The position numbers were made by a program, and so were the translations under genes. DNA of 64,000 bases from JAAXIE01 sp965263155 (GTDB lineage Bacteria; Chloroflexota; Dehalococcoidia; Lucifugimonadales; JAAXIE01): the NCBI GenBank assembly GCA_965263155.1, contig OZ253586.1, positions 62,001-126,000 on the forward strand, read 5' to 3'. Each line of letters begins with the position of its first letter. Position 1 is the first letter of the stretch. The notes beneath the pieces were generated by a model, which did no database searches, had not been told where the DNA came from, and saw only the letters and a list, made by a program, of their open reading frames with translations. This document shows positions 38,126 to 47,028 of this stretch, in pieces.

Positions 38126-38465
38126 AGGCTACACGGCCCCCTAGCTCGCGTCCCCGACTCATTCCATACCTGAATGGGGGGGGCCGCAAATATACCATCC
38201 AGCTACAAAGAGTGTCAATTTGGGCCAGTCATCAATCAGGGTTTTTCGGCTATCCCCAAGCCCTGCGTCTCCCGTTCGCCCACCTAGTCGAAGGGTAGGA
38301 GGCCCCTGGAGAAAGGCGTCTCGCCTTTCCAACGCGCGGCACTTCGATTTCGCAGATATTCGCTGGACGCTCCGTTCTGCTTCGCGCAGAGTCTGCCCCG
38401 GACTCGAATCCGGGGGCGAACGGATGGAAGTAGCTCCGATAACCGGAAAGCCCCACGAGCCGTGG
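38126..38465. other. Gap upstream of nuoA
   Basis: The part near nuoA holds the nuo promoter. The rest, 38230-38440, has GC-rich short inverted repeats (for example AAAGGCGTCTCGCCTTT) and a CCCCGGACTCGAATCCGGGG stem that resembles the CCCCGGATTCGCCCCGGGG stem at 40,575. No gene is visible. Confidence 0.6.
38189..38218 (-). promoter_or_regulatory. Promoter of the nuo operon
   Basis: On the minus strand TTGACA (38218-38213) and TATATT (38194-38189) are separated by 18 bases. The -10 box is about 65 bases upstream of nuoA. The near-consensus boxes indicate strong, probably constitutive transcription of the nuo cluster. Confidence 0.75.
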
Positions 38466-38816
38466 TCAGCCTCGCACCGGCGAAGAGACCAACTCCTGCC
38501 GAACGGGGTCCACTGCGAGATTGAACAGCTCCAATGTGGTGGGGCCGGGCAGGTATACATCGTCAGCCCCGAATATGACGGGGCAGGTCCATTCGGTTCC
38601 GGCGAAGGCTATGCGAGCCTCACCGACATAACAGGCTTCGGCGGTGCCGTTCCCGAAACCGACGTTGACCTCTTGCTTTCGCTCCACTCCCAACTCTTCG
38701 AGCAATGAGGAGGGCAGAATGGTGTGGTTTGCCCCGGTATCCACTACTGCCGCGACCACGATGAACTGCCTTTCTACGGGGTGCGCGACTTCGATGGTTA
38801 CCTCAACTGTTCCCAC
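38466..38816 (-). CDS. Retropepsin-like aspartic protease, second copy
   Basis: The 116-residue protein has VDTGANHTILPSSLLEELGV with Asp26 at the same position as in the protein at 22436. The later GPTTLELFNLAVDP corresponds to that protein's GAYTLEGLTLVVDP. The start is GTG at 38816 behind GAGGGGAAA. The two proteins are diverged paralogues. It stands alone between nuoA and fumC. Confidence 0.75.
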   Translation of the reverse strand: MGTVEVTIEVAHPVERQFIVVAAVVDTGANHTILPSSLLEELGVERKQEVNVGFGNGTAEACYVGEARIAFAGTEWTCPVIFGADDVYLPGPTTLELFNLAVDPVRQELVSSPVRG

Positions 38817-38924
38817 TTTCCCCTCACGGCGGCCCCAGCGGAAGGCGGTGCTTTATGCGCTCTCTCCGCCCGCTGCTCCGGGGTTAGGCGTTCTTGCGGA
38901 TGGCTCCTGTGCGTTGGGTGGCCA

Positions 38925-40337
38925 TCAGCCCCCCGCTGGGCCGCCCCCAAGGCCCGGCTCGGTCATCTTGTCGGGGCGCATCAGTTCCTCTAGTTCCTCC
39001 TCCGACAGGTCGGTCTCGCGCCGGGCCACCTCGCGGATGGTGAGGCCGCTGGAGGCGGCCTGCTTGGCTATCTGGGCTGCCTTGTCGTAGCCGATGGCGG
39101 GAGACAGGGCGGTGCCGAGCATCAGTCCCTTCTCGACCATCCCCGGCCCAACGTCGGTGGCTTCAAGGCCGTTGACGCACTGGTCGGCGAAGTTCTGCGC
39201 TGTGGTGGCAAGGAGAGCGATGGACTGTAGCAGGTTGTAGCCCGCTACGGGCATCATGGTGTTCAGTTCAAAGTAGCCGCCGTTGGAGGCCATGGCTACC
39301 GAGAGGTCGTTGCCCAGCACCTGAGCGCTGACCTGCACTAGGGATTCGGCGATGACGGGGTTTACCTTGCCTGGCATGATGGAGCTGCCGGGTTGCACTT
39401 CGGGCAGGGTGAGCTCGCCGATGCCAGCCCGCGGCCCGGAGCCGAGGAAGCGGATGTCGTTGGCAATCTTGTGCAGGCTGATGGCCACGCTGCGCAACGC
39501 CCCGCTGGCGGCCACTATGCCGTCAAGGGAGTTTTGAGCTTGGAAATGGTTACTCGTCTCCCACACCTTCACGCCGGTCAGATCCGACAAATGAGTACAG
39601 ACGTGGCCTGAGAATTCAGGGTGGGTGTTGATGCCTGTGCCCACTGCGGTGCCTCCCAAGGCCACTTCCCCCAGCTCCTGCTGCGCGAACTCCAAGCGTC
39701 GCAGGCTGCGCTCCACCTGCCCCTCGTAGCCACGGAACACCTGGCCCAGCCGGATGGGCGTGGCATCCTGAAGGTGAGTGCGGGCCGTCTTGATGACAGG
39801 CCAGAACTGATCCGACTTGTGGCGCAGGGAAGACTGCAGGCCCTGCAACGAGGGAATCAGCCCGTCCTGTATTTCCATGAGGGCGGACAGGTGGATGCAG
39901 GTGGGTATCACGTCGTTGGAGGACTGGCCCATGTTCACATGGTCGTTGGGGTGGACCCTCTTGCCGGGCTGTCCCAGAATCTGTGTGGCCCGGTTGCCGA
40001 TGACTTCGTTGGCGTTGGTGTTGGTGGAGGTGCCTGACCCAGTCTGGAAGATGTCGACGACAAAGTGGTGATCCAAACCTCCGTCGGCCACCTCTTGGGC
40101 GGCTTGAACAATAGCTTGGGCCAAGTCCGGCTCCAACAGCTCTAGCTCCATGTTGCTGCGGGCGGCAGCCAGCTTTATGAGGCCGAGGGCGCGGATGAAG
40201 GTCCTGGAGAACCGCAGGTCGCTGATGGGGAAATTCAATACGGCCCGCATTGTGGATGCGCCGTAAAGGGCATCGACTGGCACTTCCATCGTGCCCATGG
40301 AGTCGCGTTCCGTCCTAGTGTTCCGCTCTGCAGTCAC
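38925..40337 (-). CDS. fumC: Fumarate hydratase, class II
   Basis: Class II fumarase interconverts fumarate and malate in the citric acid cycle. The 470-residue protein has VDIFQTGSGTSTNTNANEVI, the substrate-binding GTAVGTGINTHPEF and the signature GSSIMPGKVNPVIAE. The start is GTG at 40337 behind GGGAGG. A short Gly/Pro-rich tail ends the protein. Aspartase is an alternative family member, but the motif set and length favour fumarase. Confidence 0.92.
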   Translation of the reverse strand: MTAERNTRTERDSMGTMEVPVDALYGASTMRAVLNFPISDLRFSRTFIRALGLIKLAAARSNMELELLEPDLAQAIVQAAQEVADGGLDHHFVVDIFQTGSGTSTNTNANEVIGNRATQILGQPGKRVHPNDHVNMGQSSNDVIPTCIHLSALMEIQDGLIPSLQGLQSSLRHKSDQFWPVIKTARTHLQDATPIRLGQVFRGYEGQVERSLRRLEFAQQELGEVALGGTAVGTGINTHPEFSGHVCTHLSDLTGVKVWETSNHFQAQNSLDGIVAASGALRSVAISLHKIANDIRFLGSGPRAGIGELTLPEVQPGSSIMPGKVNPVIAESLVQVSAQVLGNDLSVAMASNGGYFELNTMMPVAGYNLLQSIALLATTAQNFADQCVNGLEATDVGPGMVEKGLMLGTALSPAIGYDKAAQIAKQAASSGLTIREVARRETDLSEEELEELMRPDKMTEPGLGGGPAGG

Positions 40338-40844
40338 CTTGGCGCCCTCCCTCGTGGACTTCTTGACGACCTTGGGCGGCCTCCGGCTCAGGCGGCCGTC
40401 CGGCTCAGATTGTATAGCCTGCGGGGGTGTTTGAGTATTGGCAGAACGCAGCCGGGGTGACCCTAGGCCTTTCGACTATAAGCGGCCCCGCGCCCCTCCT
40501 TTCCGTCCGTCCTCAGCCAAGTGGGACGGCACACCCCACGCAATCGGCGGATAGCCCGTCGTCTCACGCAGTCGAAGGGCCCGCCCCGGATTCGCCCCGG
40601 GGATGGAAGAGTCCCTTCCCCTCGCAGGGGGAAGGTTAGAGCCTGCCCCGACCTGATCAGGGGATGGGGGTGATGGGACCGATCGCAAGCTGCGGTCGAT
40701 GTACCAGTCCCCTTAGGTACCCCCCCATGACATCCGTCCCTTCCCACTTCCAGCCCCAACCCTCTACCATTGCAGTCGCATCGCCTGCGTTGTCCAATCT
40801 CGCATCGCCAGTCGGAAATTAGCCACCGCAGGCTAAGGAGAATA
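40338..40844. other. Intergenic gap with GC-rich repeats
   Basis: No gene is supported. Positions 40,595-40,680 carry GGGGATGGAAG, CCCTTCCCC and GGGGATGGGGGTGATGGG blocks related to those at 8758 and 32690, with several short hairpins. The AAGGAG ribosome-binding site of the next gene lies at the right edge. Confidence 0.6.
40595..40680. repeat. Dispersed repeat, family B, copy near 40.6 kb
   Basis: The block includes CCCTTCCCCTCGCAGGGGGA, then CCCCGACCTGATCAGGGGAT and GGGGGTGATGGG. It combines two adjacent hairpins, CCCC...GGGG, and resembles the copies at 8758 and 32690. Confidence 0.6.
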
Positions 40845-41636
40845 ATGACTCAGGTTTCACCGCCCCAGGATTCGCCGGAACACGCGGCCCCCAGCCTTAC
40901 CCCGCGTCAGCGCACCGCCGTGCTCGCAATGGTCTGCTTCACCTCCTACGCCGATGCCGCCCACCGCGCCAATGTCGGCCTCAGCACTCTGAAGCGCTGG
41001 ATGAAACAACCCGAGTTCCTCGACGAGTTGGACCGTCTCCACGGCGAGGCCCTTGATATCGCCAATGCCCAAATCCAAGGCCTCATGCTGCGCGCTGTCG
41101 CCAACCTCGATGCCGCCATGGCCAACTCCAACCCCAATATCCAGCTCGCCGCTACCCGCATGACCCTTCAATACGGCTGCAAGCTGACCCAACTCAACGA
41201 GTCGAGACTCCAAGCCCAGCTCGCTGTCTCCCATATCGAAGACGCCGGCATTGTAGACTCCGACACCGAAGACCTCGACACCGAAGACCTCGACACCGAA
41301 GACCTCGACACCGAAGACCTCGACACCGAAGACCTCGACACCGAAGACCCCGACATCGAAGACCCCGATTTCGATGCGACTGGCAATGAGTCGTCCCCTG
41401 CCCAAACACCCTTTTATTCGCTCATTCCCGCCACCGAGCTAGCATTTCCCGTCACCAAACCTGTCCATTCCCTCAACGGCGCCGTAGCTGAATGGCCCCA
41501 AATGGACCGAAATGGCCCCAAATGGACCGATTTTGAGGGGTCAGCAGAATGCCCCAACGCAAGCAACCCCCAGGACCCACAGAATCCCCTAGGACGTCCC
41601 CGAACTTGGTCCGGGGGTGAGGGTGATTCACGGTGA
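40845..41636 (+). CDS. Helix-turn-helix protein with acidic tandem repeats
   Basis: The 263-residue protein begins at ATG 40845 behind AAGGAG. Residues about 20-55 read LTPRQRTAVLAMVCFTSYAD and a helix-turn-helix with VGLSTLKRWMKQPEFLDELD, resembling phBC6A51-type or small-terminase-like HTH domains. Residues about 138-172 are repeated DTEDL units encoded by 15-base tandem repeats. The last 30 residues run into GC-rich repeat sequence. It may be a phage-derived protein whose C-terminus has been altered by repeats. Confidence 0.65.
   Translation: MTQVSPPQDSPEHAAPSLTPRQRTAVLAMVCFTSYADAAHRANVGLSTLKRWMKQPEFLDELDRLHGEALDIANAQIQGLMLRAVANLDAAMANSNPNIQLAATRMTLQYGCKLTQLNESRLQAQLAVSHIEDAGIVDSDTEDLDTEDLDTEDLDTEDLDTEDLDTEDPDIEDPDFDATGNESSPAQTPFYSLIPATELAFPVTKPVHSLNGAVAEWPQMDRNGPKWTDFEGSAECPNASNPQDPQNPLGRPRTWSGGEGDSR
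41262..41351 (+). repeat. 15-base tandem repeat within the HTH gene
   Basis: GACACCGAAGACCTC occurs about six times in a row, the last unit slightly changed, and encodes DTEDL repeats. The unit length keeps the frame, so copy-number changes would alter length but not the reading frame. Confidence 0.93.
41492..41531 (+). repeat. 20-base tandem duplication within the HTH gene
   Basis: AATGGCCCCAAATGGACCGA occurs twice in direct succession. Twenty bases is not a multiple of three, so the duplication changes the frame of the tail. The unrelated C-terminal end may result from it. Confidence 0.7.
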
Positions 41637-41844
41637 TTTACCCACGCCACATACAACAATCGAAAGACCCTGCGGCGGCCCCCGTTTCGGCGACACCGCT
41701 ACGCTTGGTGTGTTAGCCTACTTATGGTCTGTGCCACAGAAGCGGATCTCATCACAGGGGTCGGATCAGGCCTTGTGCGTCTTGCTGCGCCATCGGTAGC
41801 CCTTGCGCTCTCGCCCCAAGCGGACGAGAAGAGGAGATGTCCAA

Positions 41845-44800
41845 TTGAGTTTTCTTACCTCGATAGCCCTGCGCCGCCCAACGGTGGTGCTGTTGGCCGT
41901 CGTGATCATTTTGACTTCCGGTGTCTTTGCCTATCGTTCTCTCCAAGTCGAACTCTTCCCACAGATTGAATTCCCTCTTGTCACAGTATTCGCAGCCTAC
42001 CCCTCCGCAGACCCTGAAGCCGTAGTCCGCGAAGTTACAGAACCCATCGAGCGGGCTGTATCGGGCACTGAAGGACTCGAAACCATCCAATCAACCTCCT
42101 CGGAGGGCAACGCCACCGTACTTGCCACGTTCAAGTACGGGACGGATATGGCCGAAGCGGAGAGCGTCATCAGGAATGCCGTCAATGGGACTACCTTCCC
42201 GCCGGGTGCAAAGGAGCCAAGGATAGGTCGGTTCAACCCGGACTTTTTCCCGGTGATTCAGTTCGGCGTTATCTCCGACAGAGACGTTTCAGAGGTCCAG
42301 GACTTGGTCCAGTCGCTCATCATTCCTGAGATATCGAACATCGAAGGGGTCATGAATGTCGATGTGACCGGCGAAATGGAACGCAGCGTCATGGTCACCG
42401 CTGACCCCGACAGGTTGGCGGCCAACGGGATCACCTTCTTCCAAGTGGCCACTGCGCTCAGAGAGAACAACCTGACGCTGCCAGCTGGCCTGCTTTTCGA
42501 CGGGTCACGGGCGGTGATCGTAAAGACCACCCATACCTTCGACTCTGTCGAGGAGATCAGTGACCTCGTCGTCGGCGCATCCCAATCCGGGGTGGTGAGG
42601 CTTTCCGATGTGGCTGAGGTGAGCCTTGGCGTAGGTCGGCCCGATAGCATTTCCCGCACCAACGGCAAGACTGGCCTCAGCGTTGCGGTGTCCAAGAAGC
42701 CGGAGGCCAACACTCTGGACGTCACCACTGCGATAAACGAGGCCTTGGCCGCCATCGACGGAATGCCGGCCGACGTTGAAATCGTAGTCGTAACTGACCA
42801 AGGCCCTGAGATTCAGCAGCAAATCGACAGCCTCATCCGAGAGGGGATGTTCGGGTTCCTCTTTGCGGTCTCCGTCGTTTTCGCCTTCATGCTTACCATA
42901 CGACCCACGCTCACGCGTGGGTTGCTCAACACTTTGCGCCCGACCATTGTTATAGGTCTGTCCATTCCGCTGAGTGTCTTCACCGGTATTCTCCTGATGA
43001 CTTGGCAGGACATGAGCCTGAACTTCATGACCTTGGGAGGGCTGGCCATCTCGGTGGGACGAGTGGTGGACGATTCTATCGTTGTGCTGGAGAACGTCTA
43101 CCGCCACATACAGGGAGGGCGAAACCGGTGGCGCGCCGCCTTGGAAGCGACGTCGGAGGTGGCCCCAGCGATTTTTGCGTCCACCATGACCACGGTTGTC
43201 GTTTTCGTGCCGTTGGCCTTCATCCAAGGGTTGGTGGGTGCTTTCTTCCTGCCCTTCGCCCTCACGGTCACGTTCGCGCTGATTGCTTCTCTGCTGGTGG
43301 CCCTTACGGCTGTCCCCGTGTTGGCAGCCCTGTTTCTGCGTCCCGGCGACCTGCCGGAAGGGGCTGGCGATGAGGGAGAGCTCCCCTTGCAGGAGAGTTG
43401 GTTGCAGCGGGCGTACCTCCAGATTCTGGGGTGGGTGCTGGGTCACAGGGCAGTCACGCTCTTGGTTGCCATCGTGTTGACGGCCTCAAGCCTCGGCCTG
43501 TTGACGCTCATCCCGGTAAACCTGTTCGGTGGAGGGGGCGAGCGCATACTGATCGCCGAGCTCAGCCTGCCTCCCGGCACCCGTGTGGACCAGACTATCG
43601 CTGAAGTGACGGAAATTGAGGAGCGGATCGCTGGCGTCTCTGACGTCTACTCAGTCAGCATCGGCGCCAGAGACTTGAATCTTGGTGGAATCCCCGCAGG
43701 CTTGGAGCAGGCCAGCTTCTTCGCGACGCTTTCCGAAGATGCCCCGGACGACATCGCCAGTATCCTGAGGACGGAACTCGAAAAGCCCGGACAGCTTATT
43801 CGTGTCTCTGAGGCGTCGGACGGGCCGCCATCGGCTGGCGTAGAGATTCTCATCACCGGGCCCAATTACGAGGATATCGTCTTGGTTGCGGGTGAGTTGG
43901 CTGCGTCGATTTCTACGATTGAGGGCATCGTCAACTTGGAGAGCAATGTGGCGCAGGCCCGACCGGAGGTCTCCATAGAAGTTGACCCGGAGAAAGCCGC
44001 ACTCATAGGACTGAGTACGCGCCAAGTTGGGCTACAGCTCAGCCAATATCTCATAGGCCAGACCGTTACCACCATCAACGTTGACGGTGACACAGTAGAT
44101 GTGGTGCTGCTAGGAGACCTTGGGTCCACCAGGGGCATAGACCAAGTGCAGTCTCTGGTCATCGTCGGGCCCGCGGGAGCAGTCCCCGTAGAGGAACTGG
44201 CGGAACTGGTGATGAAAGAGGGGCCTGTATCCATCAGCCGTACCGATGGGGTGCGGTCATCCACCATCCAAGCGGACATTGTGGCTGATGACACCCAAGC
44301 CGTTGGCGTCTTGGTCGACGAGAAGATTGCTGCCCTCAACCTGCCTCCGGGAGTAAGCGTTTCCAGCGGTGGCATATTCGCTGATATCGAAGAGGGGTTC
44401 CAAGCCATCTTTATTACCATGGCCGTTGGCGTGGTGCTGGTCTACCTTGTGATGGTGGCCAGCCTAGGTTCGCTGCGGAACCCGTTCGTTATCGTGACAA
44501 CCCTGCCTCTTGCCCTGATTGGCGTTCTGGTGGCCTTGGCAATCACCGGACGCCCCTTGGGGCTCCCTGCCATGATGGGCATGCTCCTGTTGATTGGCAT
44601 CGTCGTCACCAACGCCATTGTCCTCATCGCATTTGTGGAACAACAGCGTGCCAAGGGGATGCCTGTACGCGATGCGTTGCTCTCTGGGGCGCGGGTCCGG
44701 CTCCGGCCCATTCTGATGACGGCGCTTACCACGAGTTTTGCCCTGCTGCCCCTGGCGATTGAGACCGGGGGCGGTGGCCTCATCAGCGCTGAATTGGCCA

Positions 44801-44967
44801 CTGTGGTAATTGGCGGGCTCGTCAGCTCTACCGCGCTGACCCTGCTCGTGTTGCCGATCGTTTACCTGCTGTTCAACGACAGCATACCCCGGCTCTTGGG
44901 CCGGCTTGTGCAGCGCGAGCGGCCACCCGAAACGCCGGTGCCGAGTCCGGTGGCGGCGGACCCGTAG
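41845..44967 (+). CDS. RND-family efflux transporter (AcrB/SwrC-like)
   Basis: The protein has 1040 residues with the two-fold RND layout: one N-terminal helix, a large porter loop, six helices, then the repeat. Motifs include FLTSIALRRPTVVLLAVVII, the second-half ATLGS-type segment and the helix-four GGLAISVGRVVDDSIVVLEN with the proton-relay Asp pair. The start is TTG at 41845 because GAGGAG lies 8 bases upstream; a TTG at 41803 is an alternative. No membrane-fusion or outer-membrane partner is nearby, so a SwrC-like stand-alone role in a single-membrane cell is plausible. Confidence 0.92.
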   Translation: MSFLTSIALRRPTVVLLAVVIILTSGVFAYRSLQVELFPQIEFPLVTVFAAYPSADPEAVVREVTEPIERAVSGTEGLETIQSTSSEGNATVLATFKYGTDMAEAESVIRNAVNGTTFPPGAKEPRIGRFNPDFFPVIQFGVISDRDVSEVQDLVQSLIIPEISNIEGVMNVDVTGEMERSVMVTADPDRLAANGITFFQVATALRENNLTLPAGLLFDGSRAVIVKTTHTFDSVEEISDLVVGASQSGVVRLSDVAEVSLGVGRPDSISRTNGKTGLSVAVSKKPEANTLDVTTAINEALAAIDGMPADVEIVVVTDQGPEIQQQIDSLIREGMFGFLFAVSVVFAFMLTIRPTLTRGLLNTLRPTIVIGLSIPLSVFTGILLMTWQDMSLNFMTLGGLAISVGRVVDDSIVVLENVYRHIQGGRNRWRAALEATSEVAPAIFASTMTTVVVFVPLAFIQGLVGAFFLPFALTVTFALIASLLVALTAVPVLAALFLRPGDLPEGAGDEGELPLQESWLQRAYLQILGWVLGHRAVTLLVAIVLTASSLGLLTLIPVNLFGGGGERILIAELSLPPGTRVDQTIAEVTEIEERIAGVSDVYSVSIGARDLNLGGIPAGLEQASFFATLSEDAPDDIASILRTELEKPGQLIRVSEASDGPPSAGVEILITGPNYEDIVLVAGELAASISTIEGIVNLESNVAQARPEVSIEVDPEKAALIGLSTRQVGLQLSQYLIGQTVTTINVDGDTVDVVLLGDLGSTRGIDQVQSLVIVGPAGAVPVEELAELVMKEGPVSISRTDGVRSSTIQADIVADDTQAVGVLVDEKIAALNLPPGVSVSSGGIFADIEEGFQAIFITMAVGVVLVYLVMVASLGSLRNPFVIVTTLPLALIGVLVALAITGRPLGLPAMMGMLLLIGIVVTNAIVLIAFVEQQRAKGMPVRDALLSGARVRLRPILMTALTTSFALLPLAIETGGGGLISAELATVVIGGLVSSTALTLLVLPIVYLLFNDSIPRLLGRLVQRERPPETPVPSPVAADP

Positions 44968-45643
44968 GCCGGACTGTTCCTAGGGAACGGGGGCGGCTCG
45001 GAATTGCCGGAAGGCCAGTAGTCCGGGCCGTGGATTCCCGCCTGCGGAGACCTTTGCACAACTGCAGACATGATGTGCATTGGGGGCCTTCGGATGCCAC
45101 ATATGTTGCATTTCAATACCACTGTATTCGTATTCTGAGCCTCTTTGGATACCTGGCTCATGGTATTCCAGCACCAATTTATTTCAATATTATTACACCG
45201 GTATTTGTACCGGCGCAGCTACGAATCAGCTTTGCGTTAGTTTAGGCGTCGCGCCAGGCTTTTTGCTTTTTTGTGCCATGTCATAGCGTGTGCTCAAGTA
45301 GTTGCAGGTTGGAATGGGCCCCCCGCCCTTCTCATCCCCGGGCCAGGTCTGCGCAGGCCCCAGCTTTACTGTCAAGGGCGCTCAAGGGGAAGGCCTTTAC
45401 AAAAAGGGGGGTGACAAGATGGGGTTTTGGGCCAGCCTGTATGAAGGCTAGCGCGGAAGGCCATCGCCGGTCAACGGACGGATGTCAGTGTGGAGGCTCG
45501 TTACGCAAAGGCTTCCCCGGACCTGGGTCTGGGGGGCAGGCTCGCATAGGAATATCAGGGAGGCACAGTGCGCAGGTCTTCTTGCTGCGTGGGGAGACGG
45601 AGCGCTGTCGTGGCGAACTTGGGGGGAGTGTGAGGCGCTGAGG
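44968..45643. other. Long intergenic region with repeat and AT-rich patch
   Basis: It begins with an inverted family A repeat at 45,028. From about 45,095 to 45,235 the sequence is strikingly AT-rich with several near-palindromes around GGTATT/AATACC (for example CCGGTATTTGTACCGG). The remaining part, to 45,640, is GC-rich and holds short frames only. No gene is supported. Confidence 0.6.
45028..45048. repeat. Dispersed inverted repeat, family A, inverted copy
   Basis: CCGTGGATTCCCGCCTGCGG is the reverse complement of the family A core. It is flanked by GGAGACCTTTGCA, which is also found at 8758. Confidence 0.75.
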
Positions 45644-46585
45644 CTAGCTCTTCACTCCCTCCAGCACTCCCCGGACTATAAGGCGGTGGTCGTAGACGAA
45701 GCGGGGCACACATGTGACCATCAGCAGTTGGGGCGAGCCGTCGTCGGTCAGCGACAACTGATCTTGGGGCACCACCTTGGACTCGACGATCCGGTAGAGA
45801 TATTGCTCGGAGCCGTTTTCCACCACGGCGTACACGTCGTCTCCGCGGCGTAGCATGCTGGGGATTTCGGGCAACTGGGCGAACACGTTGCCCTCGCCGC
45901 GTATTGGGCTTTCCAAGTGCCCAAACAGCCAAGTGCTGCCAGCCTCGCCGGGGTTGGCACTCGCTGGAATATGGCCCACCACATTGTCGGGAGTCTCGTA
46001 TGCGCGGCTGTTGCCAAGGTTCAGGATGCTCAGTTGCTTGACATCCGATTCGACGTCGATGCTGGGGATGATGAGCCGGGTGGGAATTGGCAACTGTCCT
46101 ACGCCAGCGACCTCCGACGGACTCAGGGGCGTGAACCCGTCAAGCCAGTCCCCGAGGGGCAGCGTGGGCTGGAAATTGATGGGTTCGGACCAGTAAGCGG
46201 CCTTGAGGTTCTCGCCGGGGTATAGGCCAGCCTGGCGGGCAAGGTCGGCCGATAGCTCGGTGACCGGGGGCGGAGTAGGCCGCGGCGCTACAGGCTCTAA
46301 GGGAGCGGCTGTCGCAGGGAGGGGTGTTGGGGTCTCTCGCCGCGCTTGGGACAGCTCGCCAGAGGGTTGAGGTGTGGGCTGCGCAGATGCCGCTAACTCC
46401 TCTTCCAACTCATCGGTGGACTTGTCGAACACGAAGAAGAAGAGGCTGCCGATCAGCACACCAATGAGACCCAAGACAACTAGGGCGGCTCCGGCATAAG
46501 GCAAGGGGTTCTCACCTATGGAGCGGAATATGCGTTGTACAATGCCGAGGCGATTTACCAGGAGATAGTCGTACCCAGCTTCCAT
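45644..46585 (-). CDS. Sortase (class D/E-like)
   Basis: Sortases join surface proteins to the cell envelope. The 313-residue protein has a membrane helix at about 30-52, then a Pro/Ala/Glu-rich linker and a sortase domain from about 140. The catalytic histidine lies in TWLFGHLESP, the cysteine near residue 292 in LLMVTCVPRF, and the arginine in DHRLIVRG. No substrate with a clear sorting signal occurs in the window. A sortase fits a single-membrane envelope. Confidence 0.88.
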   Translation of the reverse strand: MEAGYDYLLVNRLGIVQRIFRSIGENPLPYAGAALVVLGLIGVLIGSLFFFVFDKSTDELEEELAASAQPTPQPSGELSQARRETPTPLPATAAPLEPVAPRPTPPPVTELSADLARQAGLYPGENLKAAYWSEPINFQPTLPLGDWLDGFTPLSPSEVAGVGQLPIPTRLIIPSIDVESDVKQLSILNLGNSRAYETPDNVVGHIPASANPGEAGSTWLFGHLESPIRGEGNVFAQLPEIPSMLRRGDDVYAVVENGSEQYLYRIVESKVVPQDQLSLTDDGSPQLLMVTCVPRFVYDHRLIVRGVLEGVKS

Positions 46586-46713
46586 TCTACCCCTACACTA
46601 CCCACAGTTAATTGCAGACCTGCGCGGTCTGTTCGGAGGTACAGTTTGCCTAAGTCCAGCGTCCTACGGACTCTAGCACGAGGGCAACGGATGGAGTCCA
46701 CTACATTGGAGGG

Positions 46714-47007
46714 TTACGAACGGGGACGGGGAAGGTGAGAGGCCCCACTGGCAATGGGCTCGTTCAAGTAAATGTCCCCGTTGCGTATCTTTATGTTAAA
46801 CCCACAGTCTGGATTAGTGCAAACCCAAGCTTTGAAGTGGACCGTGGCGCCTTGGCTCCCGTAATCGGAGAGGGGAACCAATGCACCCCGGTTGCATTTC
46901 AGACATTGAGGAATGGGGCCAGAATCCACAGGCGCCACCTCCCAACCCATTAGTATTGCCGAGTATAGCCCTGTTTTTTTTAGTGCTTCAAGCGTGGGTG
47001 GCCCCAT
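46714..47007 (-). CDS. Small zinc-ribbon protein
   Basis: The 97-residue protein has two cysteine pairs, CLKC (about residue 35) and CTNPDC (about residue 63), spaced as in a zinc ribbon, with aromatic residues between them. I do not recognise a named family. No clear ribosome-binding site precedes the ATG at 47007; the internal methionine at residue 20 is an alternative start. It lies just downstream of rpoD. Confidence 0.6.
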   Translation of the reverse strand: MGPPTLEALKKTGLYSAILMGWEVAPVDSGPIPQCLKCNRGALVPLSDYGSQGATVHFKAWVCTNPDCGFNIKIRNGDIYLNEPIASGASHLPRPRS

Positions 47008-47028
47008 TATCTGGCAAAAAGTTAAACT

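Noticed and set aside
38385..38430. tRNA gene (ACTCGAATCC resembles a T-arm)
   Set aside because: No matching acceptor, D-arm or anticodon arm can be drawn; the stem belongs to a GC-rich repeat also seen at 40,575.
41262..41351. CRISPR array
   Set aside because: The 15-base units are contiguous, in frame and without spacers, so they are a coding tandem repeat.
42505..43446. 313-residue minus-strand frame opposite the RND transporter
   Set aside because: It lies fully inside a well-supported gene and is Gln/His/Arg-rich without domain features.
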